64,000 nt of DNA, taken from NCBI GenBank assembly GCA_016177775.1, contig JACOUQ010000016.1:1-64000 (forward strand), written 5' to 3'. Positions within the stretch are counted from its first letter, which is position 1; each line of letters opens with the position of its first letter. Position numbers and translations under genes: made by a program. Below are positions 32,766 through 41,969 of this stretch, in pieces. The stretch is from Geobacter sp. (GTDB taxonomy: Bacteria; Desulfobacterota; Desulfuromonadia; Geobacterales; Geobacteraceae). The notes beneath the pieces were generated by a model that did no database searches, had not been told where the DNA came from, and saw only the letters and a program-made list of their open reading frames with translations.

Positions 32766-35288
32766 TTAAAGGGTATTGCTTCGCCATCTGAGAAATGCCG
32801 GCAATGAAACCAGCGCGAAGAGCGCAGTGGCGCCAACGCCATAGTTCGTGGCCCAGCCGATGGAGGCCAGCGCACCGTAGTCGGCGAAGGCGAGGGAGCC
32901 GAAGCCGGCGATGGTGGTGAGGGCCGAGAGGAGGACGGCCCGTCCTGCCTGCACGAAGGCGGCGCAGCGCTCTTCCTCCCTCCCCTCCCGGCTCCGGTGG
33001 GCCAGGTGCAGGCCGTAGTCGCTCCCCATGCCGAGGATCGTTACCAGCACCATGGCGTTCATGAAGTTCAGGCGCATGCCGGTCAGGGCCATCAGGCCGA
33101 GCATGGCGATGCAACCGGCGATGACCGGGTAGAGGGAGTGAAATATCCCCGCGACCCCCTCGAAATGAGAGAGGAGCAGAAAGATCACCAGTATTCCGCC
33201 AATGGCGAACCCCTGGAGAAAGCTTTTGCGGACCGAACCGGAGAGCTGTTGGCTGACGAGATCGACACCGGTTGCCCTCGCCGTTGGCTCTGTTGCGGCC
33301 AGTTCTGCCAGGAACCGCTCCTGGGGGAATTCCTCCCCGCGATAGAAGAGGTGGATGAGGAGGTGGTAGCCGTTCGCATCACGGACTAGGTGGCGCTCGA
33401 CCAGGCCGCGCAAGGGGGACGTGCCGAGGCGCTTGATTGCTTCGAGCGGGGAGTCATGCCCCCCTTGCCGTAAAGCGGCGGCAGCGTTGAGGGCCGGAGC
33501 GAAGCGTTCGACCGCAAAGCCTCTCTTCTCCAAGGCTCCCTTGATGTCCTCGCCGGTATTCCGCCCGGCCAGTCCATCCCTGACCTTTCGGGCAACGGCA
33601 TCATGCACTTCCCTGTTGTTCACGATCTGGTCAAGGGATGAAACCGCGACAAGCTCACCCCTGGAACGGTATCTCTCCGTCAGGACGCTCACCCGTTCCC
33701 CGCGCTTCAGAAGCTCCTCCGGATCCTGCCCGTCCAGTGCCACCAGCATCTGTTTCGGGGCGAGGCTCAGGTGTCGCTCCAGCTTCTCCTGGGCGAGAAA
33801 AGCCTCGGAATGGCGGGGCTGTAGATTCTTCAGTTCCCCCTCGAAGGAGATGAAGCAAGCCGCTCCCGTGAATAAGAGGAAAAGCGCGAGGGTCGCCAGG
33901 CGGACAAGTGACGGGCGATTGCGCCCCAATCGCCAGAGCCGCGTCAGGCCGAAGCCGGAGAGGTGGTGATAGGTGGCATCGGGAAAGCGCCTCTCCATGA
34001 AGAGGAGCAGGGGGGGGAGGAAAAAGAAGGTGGCATACATGGTGAAGATGACCCCGAGCCCCACCAGCAGCCCCAGCTCGAAAAGCGCCCGCACGTCAGA
34101 CAGGGTCAGGGCCAGGAACGGGAGCGCCGTGGTGGTGGCTGCGGTGAAGATGCCGTGGCCGGTTTCGACTACGGCCTTCTGCAGGGCCTCCTCGAACGCG
34201 GCTCCTGCCGCCCGCTCTGTGTGGAAGCGGTCGTAGATGTGGATGGAGTAGTCGGTCCCCAGGCCGATGATGAGGGCCATGAAGGCGAAGGATATGATGT
34301 GGACCGAGGGAAGGATGAGCCCCGCCACCCCCAGGGCCAGCACCACCCCGCAGCAGATGATGAGCGGCAGGAGCAGGGTCGGGAGCAGCCGGCGGTAGGT
34401 GCCGTAGAAGAGGGCGAGGACAACGAGAAGCGACGAGAGGATGCAGGCGGCGATGTTCCCCTTCATGGCCGCCTCGTCGATGACGGCGTTGATATGGGCG
34501 CCGGTGCAGGTGATGCTCACGGGTGCGCCGCGCCGCGCCGCGTCGATCCCCTTCACCAGCTTCCGGGCAAAGGCCATGTCCTGCACCGGCTTGTCCGGCT
34601 CGGCGACGACTATGTAGAGGCTGCCGTCCAAGGAGCTGAGGTAGGGAGAACGGGGGTCGAGGGCCAAGGAGCTGGCACCCCGCCGCAGACGCGGGCCGAT
34701 CAGATCCCGGAGATAGAGGGGGTCCGCGGCCACCAGCTCGGCGGAAACGCTCCCCATCTGGCCGGCCAGCTCGGTTTCCGACCGCTCCAGGGATCGCTCT
34801 ATTCCTTCCGGCGAGAGCCTGGCCAAGTAGTCCTCGACCTGGCCGGGGTCCAGGAACAGTTCGGGGCGAAAGGCGGCATAGCCTATGAACTGGGCGAATG
34901 CCGGGGCTTCGGCCGGGTCATAGGCCCGGGCGGTCACCTTGCGGAAGGCGGGAACGCCATCGATCCTGAGCTCCCTCAGTTTTTCGGCAAACCGGTCGGT
35001 CTCCGCAGGGAGGAGCTTCCGGTCCCCTTCCAGGAGGAAGACCGCTTCCCTGGCGCCCCCGGTCCATTCCAGGGAGTCAAGGAAAAGGCGAAGCGGCCCC
35101 TCCTTGGCGGGGAAGAGCTTGAACACATCGGTCTCGAACCGGGTTGTGGCGATGGATACGGCCCCGAGAAGGAGCAGGATAAAAGCGGAAAGGCCCACGC
35201 GGAGGGGATGGCTGCGGGTAGACCGGAATACCCAGGCGAGATGGCCGGCCACAAGGCGGCGCACGGCGCTGGTGAGGGGACGGGGCAT
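32766..35288 (-). CDS. MMPL/RND-family exporter, 840 aa
   Basis: Two repeats of one membrane span, a large periplasmic loop and five to six further spans are visible ('VGLSAFILLLLGAVSIATTRF' start; 'ALIIGLGTDYSIHIYDRF' and 'LVTILGMGSDYGLHLAHRSR' are the conserved proton-relay helices with paired Asp-Tyr). The single-gene size and position match the MMPL exporters of aryl-polyene and similar outer-membrane lipid clusters. It is the last gene of the 16-gene operon and starts 4 nt after the lipoprotein gene stop. It probably moves the lipid product out of the inner membrane. Confidence 0.85.
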   Translation of the reverse strand: MPRPLTSAVRRLVAGHLAWVFRSTRSHPLRVGLSAFILLLLGAVSIATTRFETDVFKLFPAKEGPLRLFLDSLEWTGGAREAVFLLEGDRKLLPAETDRFAEKLRELRIDGVPAFRKVTARAYDPAEAPAFAQFIGYAAFRPELFLDPGQVEDYLARLSPEGIERSLERSETELAGQMGSVSAELVAADPLYLRDLIGPRLRRGASSLALDPRSPYLSSLDGSLYIVVAEPDKPVQDMAFARKLVKGIDAARRGAPVSITCTGAHINAVIDEAAMKGNIAACILSSLLVVLALFYGTYRRLLPTLLLPLIICCGVVLALGVAGLILPSVHIISFAFMALIIGLGTDYSIHIYDRFHTERAAGAAFEEALQKAVVETGHGIFTAATTTALPFLALTLSDVRALFELGLLVGLGVIFTMYATFFFLPPLLLFMERRFPDATYHHLSGFGLTRLWRLGRNRPSLVRLATLALFLLFTGAACFISFEGELKNLQPRHSEAFLAQEKLERHLSLAPKQMLVALDGQDPEELLKRGERVSVLTERYRSRGELVAVSSLDQIVNNREVHDAVARKVRDGLAGRNTGEDIKGALEKRGFAVERFAPALNAAAALRQGGHDSPLEAIKRLGTSPLRGLVERHLVRDANGYHLLIHLFYRGEEFPQERFLAELAATEPTARATGVDLVSQQLSGSVRKSFLQGFAIGGILVIFLLLSHFEGVAGIFHSLYPVIAGCIAMLGLMALTGMRLNFMNAMVLVTILGMGSDYGLHLAHRSREGREEERCAAFVQAGRAVLLSALTTIAGFGSLAFADYGALASIGWATNYGVGATALFALVSLPAFLRWRSNTL

Positions 35289-35292
35289 CGGC

Positions 35293-36003
35293 TCAGAATC
35301 CCCGCATCTCAGTCAGGGGGACTACGGTCACGTCGGTCAGGTCGAGGGTGAAGTCCTTGTCATCCGGCGTCTGATTCACCTCAGGCTCGTCGAGCCTGAT
35401 CGTGACCGTGTCGCCGCACCCGTTGGCGAGCTCGATGCCGGTCGGGAGCATGACGCCGTCCACCGGCTGGTAGCCGTCGTACCGGACTTCCGCACCACCC
35501 TCCGCCACGCGGCGCTGGGGCAGGCAGATTTCGTTGAAATAGACGGTCTCCATCAGGCCGGCGATGCTCTTGCGCCGCGTCGAAACTTCGCCAGGGGAAC
35601 CGGGCTTTGGTCGCTCCACGACCCACGGGAGCATGGCCAGCTGGCGCAGGGGGTGGCGCTCCGGCAGGTCGGAAAAGGTCCCGGCAAAGGCGATGTTCCG
35701 GGAAGGAATCAGACAGGTGAGCCGCTGTCCGTCGGTTACGATGTCTGCCACGGAGAGCCCGAAGGGGGAAAGAACCACGAACCGGAACCGGTCGGGTGCC
35801 CGGTATGCCAGTACGCCCCCCATGCTGTTCTGCTTGCCGTCCGCCGTCTTGAGGGTGATGGAGACGCGCGAGGTGAAGGCCTCGATGGGGGCATCGGGGG
35901 ATGCGGGGACAACCGCCGCCTTGTGGGTGGCGCAGCCGGGGAGGATGAGGGCCAGGGAGAGAAGCAGGAGGCCTGCAAGCCTGTATCGGATATTCTTTGT
36001 CAT
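35293..36003 (-). CDS. Outer-membrane lipoprotein, LolB/DUF3261-like, 236 aa
   Basis: A lipoprotein signal with lipobox LPGC (Cys24) is followed by a LolB-like beta sheet ('LTYRAPDRFRFVVLSPFG'-like segment 'VLAYRAPDRFRFVVLSPFGL', 'VDGVMLPTGIELANG'). In aryl-polyene-type clusters a similar lipoprotein follows the LolA-like protein and helps to carry or insert the product. AAAGG lies before the ATG. It sits 6 nt after the LolA-like gene. Confidence 0.75.
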   Translation of the reverse strand: MTKNIRYRLAGLLLLSLALILPGCATHKAAVVPASPDAPIEAFTSRVSITLKTADGKQNSMGGVLAYRAPDRFRFVVLSPFGLSVADIVTDGQRLTCLIPSRNIAFAGTFSDLPERHPLRQLAMLPWVVERPKPGSPGEVSTRRKSIAGLMETVYFNEICLPQRRVAEGGAEVRYDGYQPVDGVMLPTGIELANGCGDTVTIRLDEPEVNQTPDDKDFTLDLTDVTVVPLTEMRGF

Positions 36004-36009
36004 TACCTT

Positions 36010-36648
36010 TCACTCCAGCCGGAAATCCCGCTCCGTCAGGCCGACGTTTTTCCGCATGTTCAGGAACCTGATGGTGGTCCGGTCGTTGTTATGCTCTTTA
36101 ATCTCCAGTTCCCTGAGCCTGCCGTCGACATGGAAGGCGAGCACGAACTCCCGCACCTGCCCCTTCTTGCGGGGGATGATGGTGAGGGTGCAGAGATCGG
36201 CATTCCGCTCGGCCCGGATGTCGACCCCCTCTGGAATCCGCGTGACCGGACGGGAGAGAAAGGAGAGCCAGCGCTGGAGGTTCTCCTCCTGTGGCAGGGG
36301 GATCTCCTGACGGACTCCCTCCTTCACCATCAGGATTTCCAGGCGATCGTTGCGGAGAAGCATGCGGCTCGCATGGGGGGGAGACATCTCCATAAAGAAG
36401 AGCCCCGGCTTTCTGAAGCGGACCATCCCTTTGGACCTGATCGGGCGCTTCATCAGGGAGAGCTTTTTTTCCTGCACTATATCCGCGGTGAAGTCCTCGG
36501 CATCCGCCAGACCCTTGCGCAGGATCTCCAGACCCTCGACCGCCGGGATTGAGGCGGCATGGGCATTGGCGAGAAAAAGGGTGGTGAATGAAATGAGCAG
36601 GATGGAATAACGAAAGATTTTTCTCAACGAATGGGTCCTTATCATCAT
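36010..36648 (-). CDS. LolA-like periplasmic lipid carrier, 212 aa
   Basis: A signal peptide (ending 'AHA') precedes the LolA fold: 'FTADIVQEKKLSLMKRPIRSKGMVRFRKPGLFFMEM' region with the typical first strands, then 'VREFVLAFHVDGRLRELEIKEHNNDRTTIRF'. LolA relatives with this placement shuttle lipids between membranes. The start could be the first or second Met. The gene is separated from the dehydratase gene by the 91-bp repeat element at 36664-36754. Confidence 0.82.
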   Translation of the reverse strand: MMIRTHSLRKIFRYSILLISFTTLFLANAHAASIPAVEGLEILRKGLADAEDFTADIVQEKKLSLMKRPIRSKGMVRFRKPGLFFMEMSPPHASRMLLRNDRLEILMVKEGVRQEIPLPQEENLQRWLSFLSRPVTRIPEGVDIRAERNADLCTLTIIPRKKGQVREFVLAFHVDGRLRELEIKEHNNDRTTIRFLNMRKNVGLTERDFRLE

Positions 36649-36663
36649 TCCATGCCAAACCTT

Positions 36664-36754
36664 ACCACCCCCAGCCCTTTAGGCCCTTTGGGTCCTCCTA
36701 AAATAGGAGGGGAGCAAACGCCCCCTCCTTGGTTAGGAGGGGGTTGGGGGTGGT
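36664..36754. repeat. 91-bp inverted-repeat element inside the lipid operon
   Basis: Ends 36664-36677 and 36741-36754 are inverted repeats matching 13 of 14 bases. Between them are two small hairpins built on TCCTCCTA/TAGGAGG and CCCCCTCCT/AGGAGGGGG. The element fits a MITE or REP-type unit inserted between the dehydratase and LolA-like genes. It has no T-tract and need not stop transcription. Confidence 0.75.
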
Positions 36755-36783
36755 CGAGGAAGTTGAAGTTGCATAAAAAGTTG

Positions 36784-37176
36784 TCAGGCCGCAATCTCCC
36801 CCACGCCGAGGGTGAGTTTCGCCGTTGCCAGGAGCGTGTCGCCCCTCCGCACTACACCTTCCACCAGGTGGAGCCTGCCAAACGATTTGATGATGCTGAC
36901 CGACACCTGAAGCCGGTCCCCCGGCTGCGGCGGGGCGGTGATCTCCGCATGCTCCACGGCGGCCAGAAACCCTCCCTCCCCTTCCCGTTCGGCGGCGGCT
37001 ACGCCGGCCAGTTGGGCCATTGCTTCCAGCAGGATCATGGGGGGGAAAAAGGAGACACCGGCCGAAACCAGGGCGACGGCCTCGGCTTTGCAACCCTGCT
37101 CGCGGCAGACGATGCGGTCGAGAAACAGGAATGGGTAGCGGTGGGGAAGGTATGCGGCCGGGTCGGTGCTAAACAC
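36784..37176 (-). CDS. FabZ-like 3-hydroxyacyl-ACP dehydratase, 130 aa
   Basis: A hot-dog fold with the catalytic His in 'LPHRYPFLFLDRI' and the Glu in 'ILLEAMAQLAGVAA', which are the active pair of FabZ/FabA enzymes. It removes water from the beta-hydroxyacyl chain made by the ketosynthase and ketoreductase encoded next to it. It overlaps the chain-length-factor-like gene by 8 nt. Confidence 0.87.
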   Translation of the reverse strand: MFSTDPAAYLPHRYPFLFLDRIVCREQGCKAEAVALVSAGVSFFPPMILLEAMAQLAGVAAAEREGEGGFLAAVEHAEITAPPQPGDRLQVSVSIIKSFGRLHLVEGVVRRGDTLLATAKLTLGVGEIAA

Positions 37177-38209
37177 CGCTTCCTCCGGTCAGATTGATGG
37201 AGAAAAATGGCCCCTCCGGGGAAGCGGCCAGGTGAAAGCCGCGCTCGCCGGGGCGAAGGGAGAGAATAAGCGCTGTCAGTGCCAGCCCCCCCATGGCGAT
37301 GGAGCGCCCGGTGACGCCGTGAAGCTCAATGCGTCTAGCCGACGCAAGGCGCGACGTCAGTTCCTTGTCCATATCGGCCGTGCCCGAGAGGGAGATGGTC
37401 CCTGCATCTTCGCTGCCGGCTAGGAGTCGCTCCCGTGCCGGATCGGCATTTCCGGCAAGGAGGCCGGCGGTCGCGATAGTATCGACTGTCCCGAGAATGG
37501 CGGCCTGCCGCTTCTCGGCATGCTCCCGCCGCTCCAGCACCAGGATTCCGGACCCCTCGCCGAAGCCGGCCGCGTAGCTCCCAAGCTGCCCCATGGCCTT
37601 GAACCCCTGGATCATCAGGGGGTTAACCTCGTCGACGCCGCCGGCCAGAACTACGTCCGCCCTGCCTGCCCGGATGAAATGGCAGGCCATCATCACGGCC
37701 TCCTCGGCCGAACAGAAGCGCTGGACAATGGTGACGTTCGGCCCCTTGAGGCCGTGCTCGATGGAGGCGTTGCTGGCGGCCGCGTTGGCCACGGTATTGG
37801 GGAAGAACATCGGCGAAAGCCCTTCGACTCCCCCCTTGTAATAACCGGAGAGAAACTCCACCGAGTTGGCAATGCCGCCGAATCCGCAGCCGAGAATGAT
37901 GCCGATCCGGGTCGGGTCGAGGGCCGCCGGGTCGATGCCCGCATGCTTCAGGGCCTGTCCTGCAGCTACGGTGGCGAACTGGCTGCAGCGGTCCAGTTTC
38001 CTCGCCTTGAGGGGGGGGAGGAAGTCGGTCGCCTTGAAACCCTCGGCCCTCCCCCAGAGATGCCCCTCCTCGCCGATGACATCGGCCGGGACGGGGGTGA
38101 GGCAGCTTTGGCCGCTTTCCAGGGCGGCCCGCATGGGGTCGAGTCCCACGCCGGCGGCCGAAATGGCTGCCATGCCGGTTATGACGATATCCACTTCGCT
38201 CCAGTTCAT
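37169..38209 (-). CDS. Ketosynthase-like protein lacking catalytic His residues (chain-length-factor-like), 346 aa
   Basis: The thiolase fold is intact and the active-site Cys is kept (C166, 'VQRFCSAEEA'), but the two His of the KAS II triad are gone: the 'HGTGT' motif is replaced by 'LSGTAD', and the 'TGH' motif reads 'TGR' (R302). It is also about 60 residues shorter than its partner. This is the pattern of a partner subunit rather than an active condensing enzyme, as in ketosynthase/chain-length-factor pairs. It starts with an ATGA overlap with the active ketosynthase gene. Confidence 0.8.
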   Translation of the reverse strand: MNWSEVDIVITGMAAISAAGVGLDPMRAALESGQSCLTPVPADVIGEEGHLWGRAEGFKATDFLPPLKARKLDRCSQFATVAAGQALKHAGIDPAALDPTRIGIILGCGFGGIANSVEFLSGYYKGGVEGLSPMFFPNTVANAAASNASIEHGLKGPNVTIVQRFCSAEEAVMMACHFIRAGRADVVLAGGVDEVNPLMIQGFKAMGQLGSYAAGFGEGSGILVLERREHAEKRQAAILGTVDTIATAGLLAGNADPARERLLAGSEDAGTISLSGTADMDKELTSRLASARRIELHGVTGRSIAMGGLALTALILSLRPGERGFHLAASPEGPFFSINLTGGSGV

Positions 38210-39411
38210 AGTCCGATCGCCAGGGTCGTGATGTTGCCGCCAAAAGCAAAGGAGTTGGAGAGGGCCGCCCGCTTGCCGCTTTTGCGAGGCCCTTCGTGAC
38301 AATAGTCCAGGTCGCATTCCGGGTCTCTCCCCCGGAAGTTGAGAGTCTGGGGGATGGCCTCCCGGTTGAGGGCCACCACCGTGGCCAGGGCCTCGACCGC
38401 CCCGGCTGCGCCGAGGCAGTGGCCGGTGAGGGCCTTGGTGGAAACCAGCGGCACCCCGGTAGCCCGCTCGCCGAACACAGTATGCATGGCCCGCGACTCC
38501 ACCGCATCGTTAAGCGGGGTACCGGTGCCGTGGGCATTGACCCAGCCGATCTCTTCCGGCGATAGGCCGGCCGATGCCAGCGCTTCCCGCATCACCCTGG
38601 CCGCGGGCGCGCCGGTCGGCTCCGGGGCGGTCATGTGATAGGCCTCGCCTGCGGCGGCGTAGCTCAAGATATACCCGTAAATCCGCGCGCCCCGCTTTCG
38701 GGCAGCCTCTTCCTCCTCCAGCACCAGGAACGCGGCCCCCTCGCCGAGGGAAATCCCCTGGCGTCCGAGGCTGAAGGGGGCGCAGGGTTCCGGGTCGACC
38801 ACCTTGAGGGCGTTGAATCCGGCAAAGGTGAGGAGGGAGAGGGAATCGGTCCCGCCGCAGAGGGCGGCTTTCAGCATGCCGGAGGCGACGAGGTCGGCCC
38901 CCCAGCCGATGGCAGTGGCGGACGAGGAGCAGGCGGTGGTTATGGTCCCCTGGTATCCGGCAAAGCCGAATTCCCGGCACAGCTCGGTTGCTGTCCGGTC
39001 GGGGAGGAGACCGCGCAGCAGGGAAGGAGAGACCTTCGCCTCGCGCAGGGTTTCGCGGAGCCACTGCTCGCTCTGGAACATGCCGGAGGCCCCGGCCCCC
39101 ACCACGACCCCGAGGTCTGAAGATCCGTAAAGGCCGTAGATGCCGCTGTCGGCAAGTGCCTCGCGGCCTGCGATCAGGGCGAACTGGTCGGCGCGGGAGA
39201 GTTTTTTCGCCCGCCGGCGGTCGAAGTGGCCGAGGGGATCGTATCCCCTGACCTGGGCGCCGATCCGGGTCGGGAAAGGGGAGACGTCGAACAGGTCCAC
39301 CGGGCCGATGGCGGTCTTTCCCGCAAGGAGCGCGTCGGTGAAGGCCGCCACGTTCCTTCCCGCCCCGCAGAAGATGCCGAGGCCGGTTATGGCGATCCGG
39401 GAACGCCTCAA
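38206..39411 (-). CDS. Beta-ketoacyl-ACP synthase (FabF-like), 401 aa
   Basis: A complete Cys-His-His triad is present: C161 in 'TTACSSSA', H294 in 'NAHGTGT' and H331 in 'TGHCLGAAG'. It elongates an acyl chain on ACP with malonyl units. It starts at TTG 39411, which overlaps the ketoreductase stop (TTGA) and has a good GGAGGG site 5 nt upstream. It forms a pair with the triad-deficient paralogue that follows. Confidence 0.92.
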   Translation of the reverse strand: MRRSRIAITGLGIFCGAGRNVAAFTDALLAGKTAIGPVDLFDVSPFPTRIGAQVRGYDPLGHFDRRRAKKLSRADQFALIAGREALADSGIYGLYGSSDLGVVVGAGASGMFQSEQWLRETLREAKVSPSLLRGLLPDRTATELCREFGFAGYQGTITTACSSSATAIGWGADLVASGMLKAALCGGTDSLSLLTFAGFNALKVVDPEPCAPFSLGRQGISLGEGAAFLVLEEEEAARKRGARIYGYILSYAAAGEAYHMTAPEPTGAPAARVMREALASAGLSPEEIGWVNAHGTGTPLNDAVESRAMHTVFGERATGVPLVSTKALTGHCLGAAGAVEALATVVALNREAIPQTLNFRGRDPECDLDYCHEGPRKSGKRAALSNSFAFGGNITTLAIGL

Positions 39412-40148
39412 ACTATCCCTCCGTCAACGATCAGGCACTGGCCTGAAATATAGGAAGCGCGGTCCGAGGCAAGAAACGCCACCGCCTCGGCAACCTCGGT
39501 TGTCCTGCCGATCCGGCCGATGGATGAGCTTTTAATGATCTTTTCCACCAGGTCCTGCTTCATGCCCGAAACCATCTCCGTGTCGATCAGGCCGGGGGCC
39601 ACGGCATTTACTCGGATCCCCATGGGGCCGAGCTCGCGGGCCAGGGACTTGGTGAAGCTGATTATCGCCCCCTTGCTGGCGGCGTAATTGGTCTGCCCGG
39701 CGGTGCCGGTGATGCCGGAGATGGAGGAGAGGTTCACGATGGCCCCTTTCCTGGCGGCGAGCATCTTGCGCGCCCCCCACTTGGAGCAGTGGAAGAGGGA
39801 ATCGAGGTTCGAGCGGATGACCGCGCTCCAGTCCCCTTCGCTCATCATGGGGAGAAAGCCGTCCCGGATGATCCCGGCGTTGTTGACGAGGATGTCGATG
39901 CCGCCGGTCTCTTTTGCCGCCGCCTCCATTATGGCCAGCGTCCCGTCCTGGGTGCTGGCGTCGGCCTTGATGACCGAAACGGAGCCGGGGAGGGATTGCG
40001 CCTCATCCACCAGAGATTGGGCGGTCTCCTCGTTTGCCAGGTAGGCGGCGGTCACCTTTCCTCCAAGGCTTGCGAAATGAAGGGAGATGGCCCGGCCGAT
40101 CCCTCGCGTGCCGCCGGTGACGACGATTATTTTATCCTGGAATTCCAT
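39408..40148 (-). CDS. 3-oxoacyl-ACP reductase (FabG-like SDR), 246 aa
   Basis: A short-chain dehydrogenase with NADPH motif 'VTGGTRGIGRAI', 'NNAGI', catalytic Ser in 'NLSSISGI' and 'YAASKGA' (YxxxK). It reduces the beta-keto group after each condensation. Operon position between the radical SAM and ketosynthase genes ties it to this pathway instead of general fatty acid synthesis. Confidence 0.93.
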   Translation of the reverse strand: MEFQDKIIVVTGGTRGIGRAISLHFASLGGKVTAAYLANEETAQSLVDEAQSLPGSVSVIKADASTQDGTLAIMEAAAKETGGIDILVNNAGIIRDGFLPMMSEGDWSAVIRSNLDSLFHCSKWGARKMLAARKGAIVNLSSISGITGTAGQTNYAASKGAIISFTKSLARELGPMGIRVNAVAPGLIDTEMVSGMKQDLVEKIIKSSSIGRIGRTTEVAEAVAFLASDRASYISGQCLIVDGGIV

Positions 40149-40164
40149 GGCGTTTCGCTGAACC

Positions 40165-41550
40165 TCAACCTTTCAACGGCTTGGAGTGGCTTCTCCCCAC
40201 TCGCTTCATCAGCTTCCAGAGGGGGCCCTTGATCTGGAAGTGGCGCACTGCTTCCAGCATGGTGTCGCTGATGTTGATCTCCATCCCCGGCACCACCCAG
40301 TTCTTGCGCTGGCCGCTTTCGCGCGCCACTATATCACAGATCGTGTCCCGAATTCCAGGTGCGAGGTAGAAAACCGGCTCCAGAAGCGGCGTTTCAGGAG
40401 ATAGGATACCGTCTGCCAAGGCCTGCTGGTAGATGGTTGTCCCCGGAAAGATCCTGATGCCGGTCATGGCGATGACCGCGGTGGGGTCGACCTCGTCCAT
40501 CAGCGCGAATGTTTCGAGAATGGTCCCTTCACCCTCTCCGGGGCCGCCGAACAGGATGTAGTGGGCGAAATCGACGCCGGTTTCCCGGCAAAGCCTGGAG
40601 GCCTCGCGGATCGTGGCGACGGTGAATGATTTGCCGAGGTTTTTCAGCATCCGCGGGGAGCCAGCGTCGGTCCCGAACTCCACGGCATCGCACCCGGCTT
40701 CGAGCATTGCCTGGAGGAGGGGAGCATCGACGAAACCGGGGTTCACGAATGCCGACCACTTGAGGGGGAGCCTTTCCCGCGCCATTTCCCGGCAGAGTTC
40801 CAGCGCAAAGTCGGGAGGATAGTTGAAGATGTCGTCGACAAAATAAATATAGCTTACATTGAAGCGGTCCACAAGGAGGCGCAGTTCGTTAATTATCTCC
40901 CCGATGGGCCGAAGGCGGGGGATGTTCCCCTCCAGCAGGGGATAGATGCAGTAGGTGCAAGCAAAGGGGCACCCCCGCTTGGTCTGCACGTTGGCCATGC
41001 CCCCTTCGCGATGGTAGCGGGAGAGATCGAACAGCGTCCGGTCTGGCGCCCCGATGGCTTGCACCGGCACCGGTGGAAGCCATACGCTCTCGCCCTTCTT
41101 CAATAACCCAGGAATGCCAGCGGGAGCTGTCCCAGCGGCAAGGGCTTCCAGGAGCGGCGGCAGGACCTCCTCCCCTTCCCCCACGATGCCGTAGTCCGCC
41201 TCCAAATGGGCAAGGACCTCCAGGGGCATGAGGGAAAAACCGGAACCGCCGACGATGACCGGCATCTTCCCGCGCAGGGTATCGACGATCTCCCTGACCC
41301 CTGCGAGGTAGGAGCGGGAAGCCGGGAAGGTGACGTTATCGATGTTGCGGATGGAGATGACGGCTGCGTCGGGAGAAAAGGTGTTAAGTGCCTGTGCAAG
41401 GGCGTCTTTCGGGTCATCGGCAAAGCAGAGGTCGAGGACCGAAATGCTGTGCCCTGCCGATTCGAGCGGCGGGACGAGGTATGCAAGTCCGATGGGGAAG
41501 ACGGGGTAGGGAGAACGTTCCCGGTTTGCCGAGACAAGGAGAACGTTCAT
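40165..41550 (-). CDS. B12-fold radical SAM enzyme in the lipid operon, 461 aa
   Basis: A B12-binding-like N-terminal fold ('MNVLLVSANRERSPYPVFPI', 'LAYLVPPLESAGHSI') lacks an obvious DxHxxG cobalamin motif. The radical SAM core has 'QTKRGCPFACTYCIYP' (CxxxCxxC) and 'VEFGTDAGSPRMLKNLGKSF'. ATG 41550 has GGAGG upstream and an ATGA overlap with the thioesterase gene; the longer frame is rejected. It probably alters the growing or finished acyl chain. The C-terminus has a helical region similar to that of the other B12-type enzymes here. Confidence 0.88.
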   Translation of the reverse strand: MNVLLVSANRERSPYPVFPIGLAYLVPPLESAGHSISVLDLCFADDPKDALAQALNTFSPDAAVISIRNIDNVTFPASRSYLAGVREIVDTLRGKMPVIVGGSGFSLMPLEVLAHLEADYGIVGEGEEVLPPLLEALAAGTAPAGIPGLLKKGESVWLPPVPVQAIGAPDRTLFDLSRYHREGGMANVQTKRGCPFACTYCIYPLLEGNIPRLRPIGEIINELRLLVDRFNVSYIYFVDDIFNYPPDFALELCREMARERLPLKWSAFVNPGFVDAPLLQAMLEAGCDAVEFGTDAGSPRMLKNLGKSFTVATIREASRLCRETGVDFAHYILFGGPGEGEGTILETFALMDEVDPTAVIAMTGIRIFPGTTIYQQALADGILSPETPLLEPVFYLAPGIRDTICDIVARESGQRKNWVVPGMEINISDTMLEAVRHFQIKGPLWKLMKRVGRSHSKPLKG

Positions 41551-41969
41551 TTTTCCTCCAGCCAGGCCGCAAGGCGCTCCACCCGTTCCCGGATAATCAG
41601 GGGAAGCGTATATTGAAGTTCCCCGTTCATGTCGGTAAATGCGTGGAGAGTCTTGCCCGCAGCACAAGGCTTTCCGTCGGGGCCGATGATTCTGCTTGCG
41701 AAGGCGAGGGTTGCGGTTTCCGTTTTCTCGAGGGTGGCTTGAATCGTGAGGAGATCGCCGAACCGGGCGGGCTTGAGATAGCTCAATTCAAGGGATACTA
41801 CCGGCGCCAGGTATCCTGCTGCCGAAATCTGATCCGCGTCCAGCCCGAACGGGGCGGTCAGTTCGTTGCGGCCCAGTTCCATCCATGCCACGTAATGTCC
41901 GTGCCATGCCACGTGGTAGGAGTCTACCTCGTTGAACCGGACCTTTACCCTGGTTTCATGCCATTTCAT
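41547..41969 (-). CDS. Hot-dog thioesterase, 4-hydroxybenzoyl-CoA type, 140 aa
   Basis: The family signature 'VRFNEVDSYHVAWHGHYVAWMELGR' carries the catalytic Asp (D16-type position) and the 'H-x-x-Y' loop. It resembles the thioesterases found in aryl-polyene clusters. It could release or edit the acyl chain. It overlaps the acyltransferase gene by 14 nt. Confidence 0.87.
   Translation of the reverse strand: MKWHETRVKVRFNEVDSYHVAWHGHYVAWMELGRNELTAPFGLDADQISAAGYLAPVVSLELSYLKPARFGDLLTIQATLEKTETATLAFASRIIGPDGKPCAAGKTLHAFTDMNGELQYTLPLIIRERVERLAAWLEEK

Noticed and set aside
33963-36552. Two long plus-strand frames
   Set aside because: They are antisense to the MMPL, lipoprotein and LolA-like genes and have no recognisable domain.
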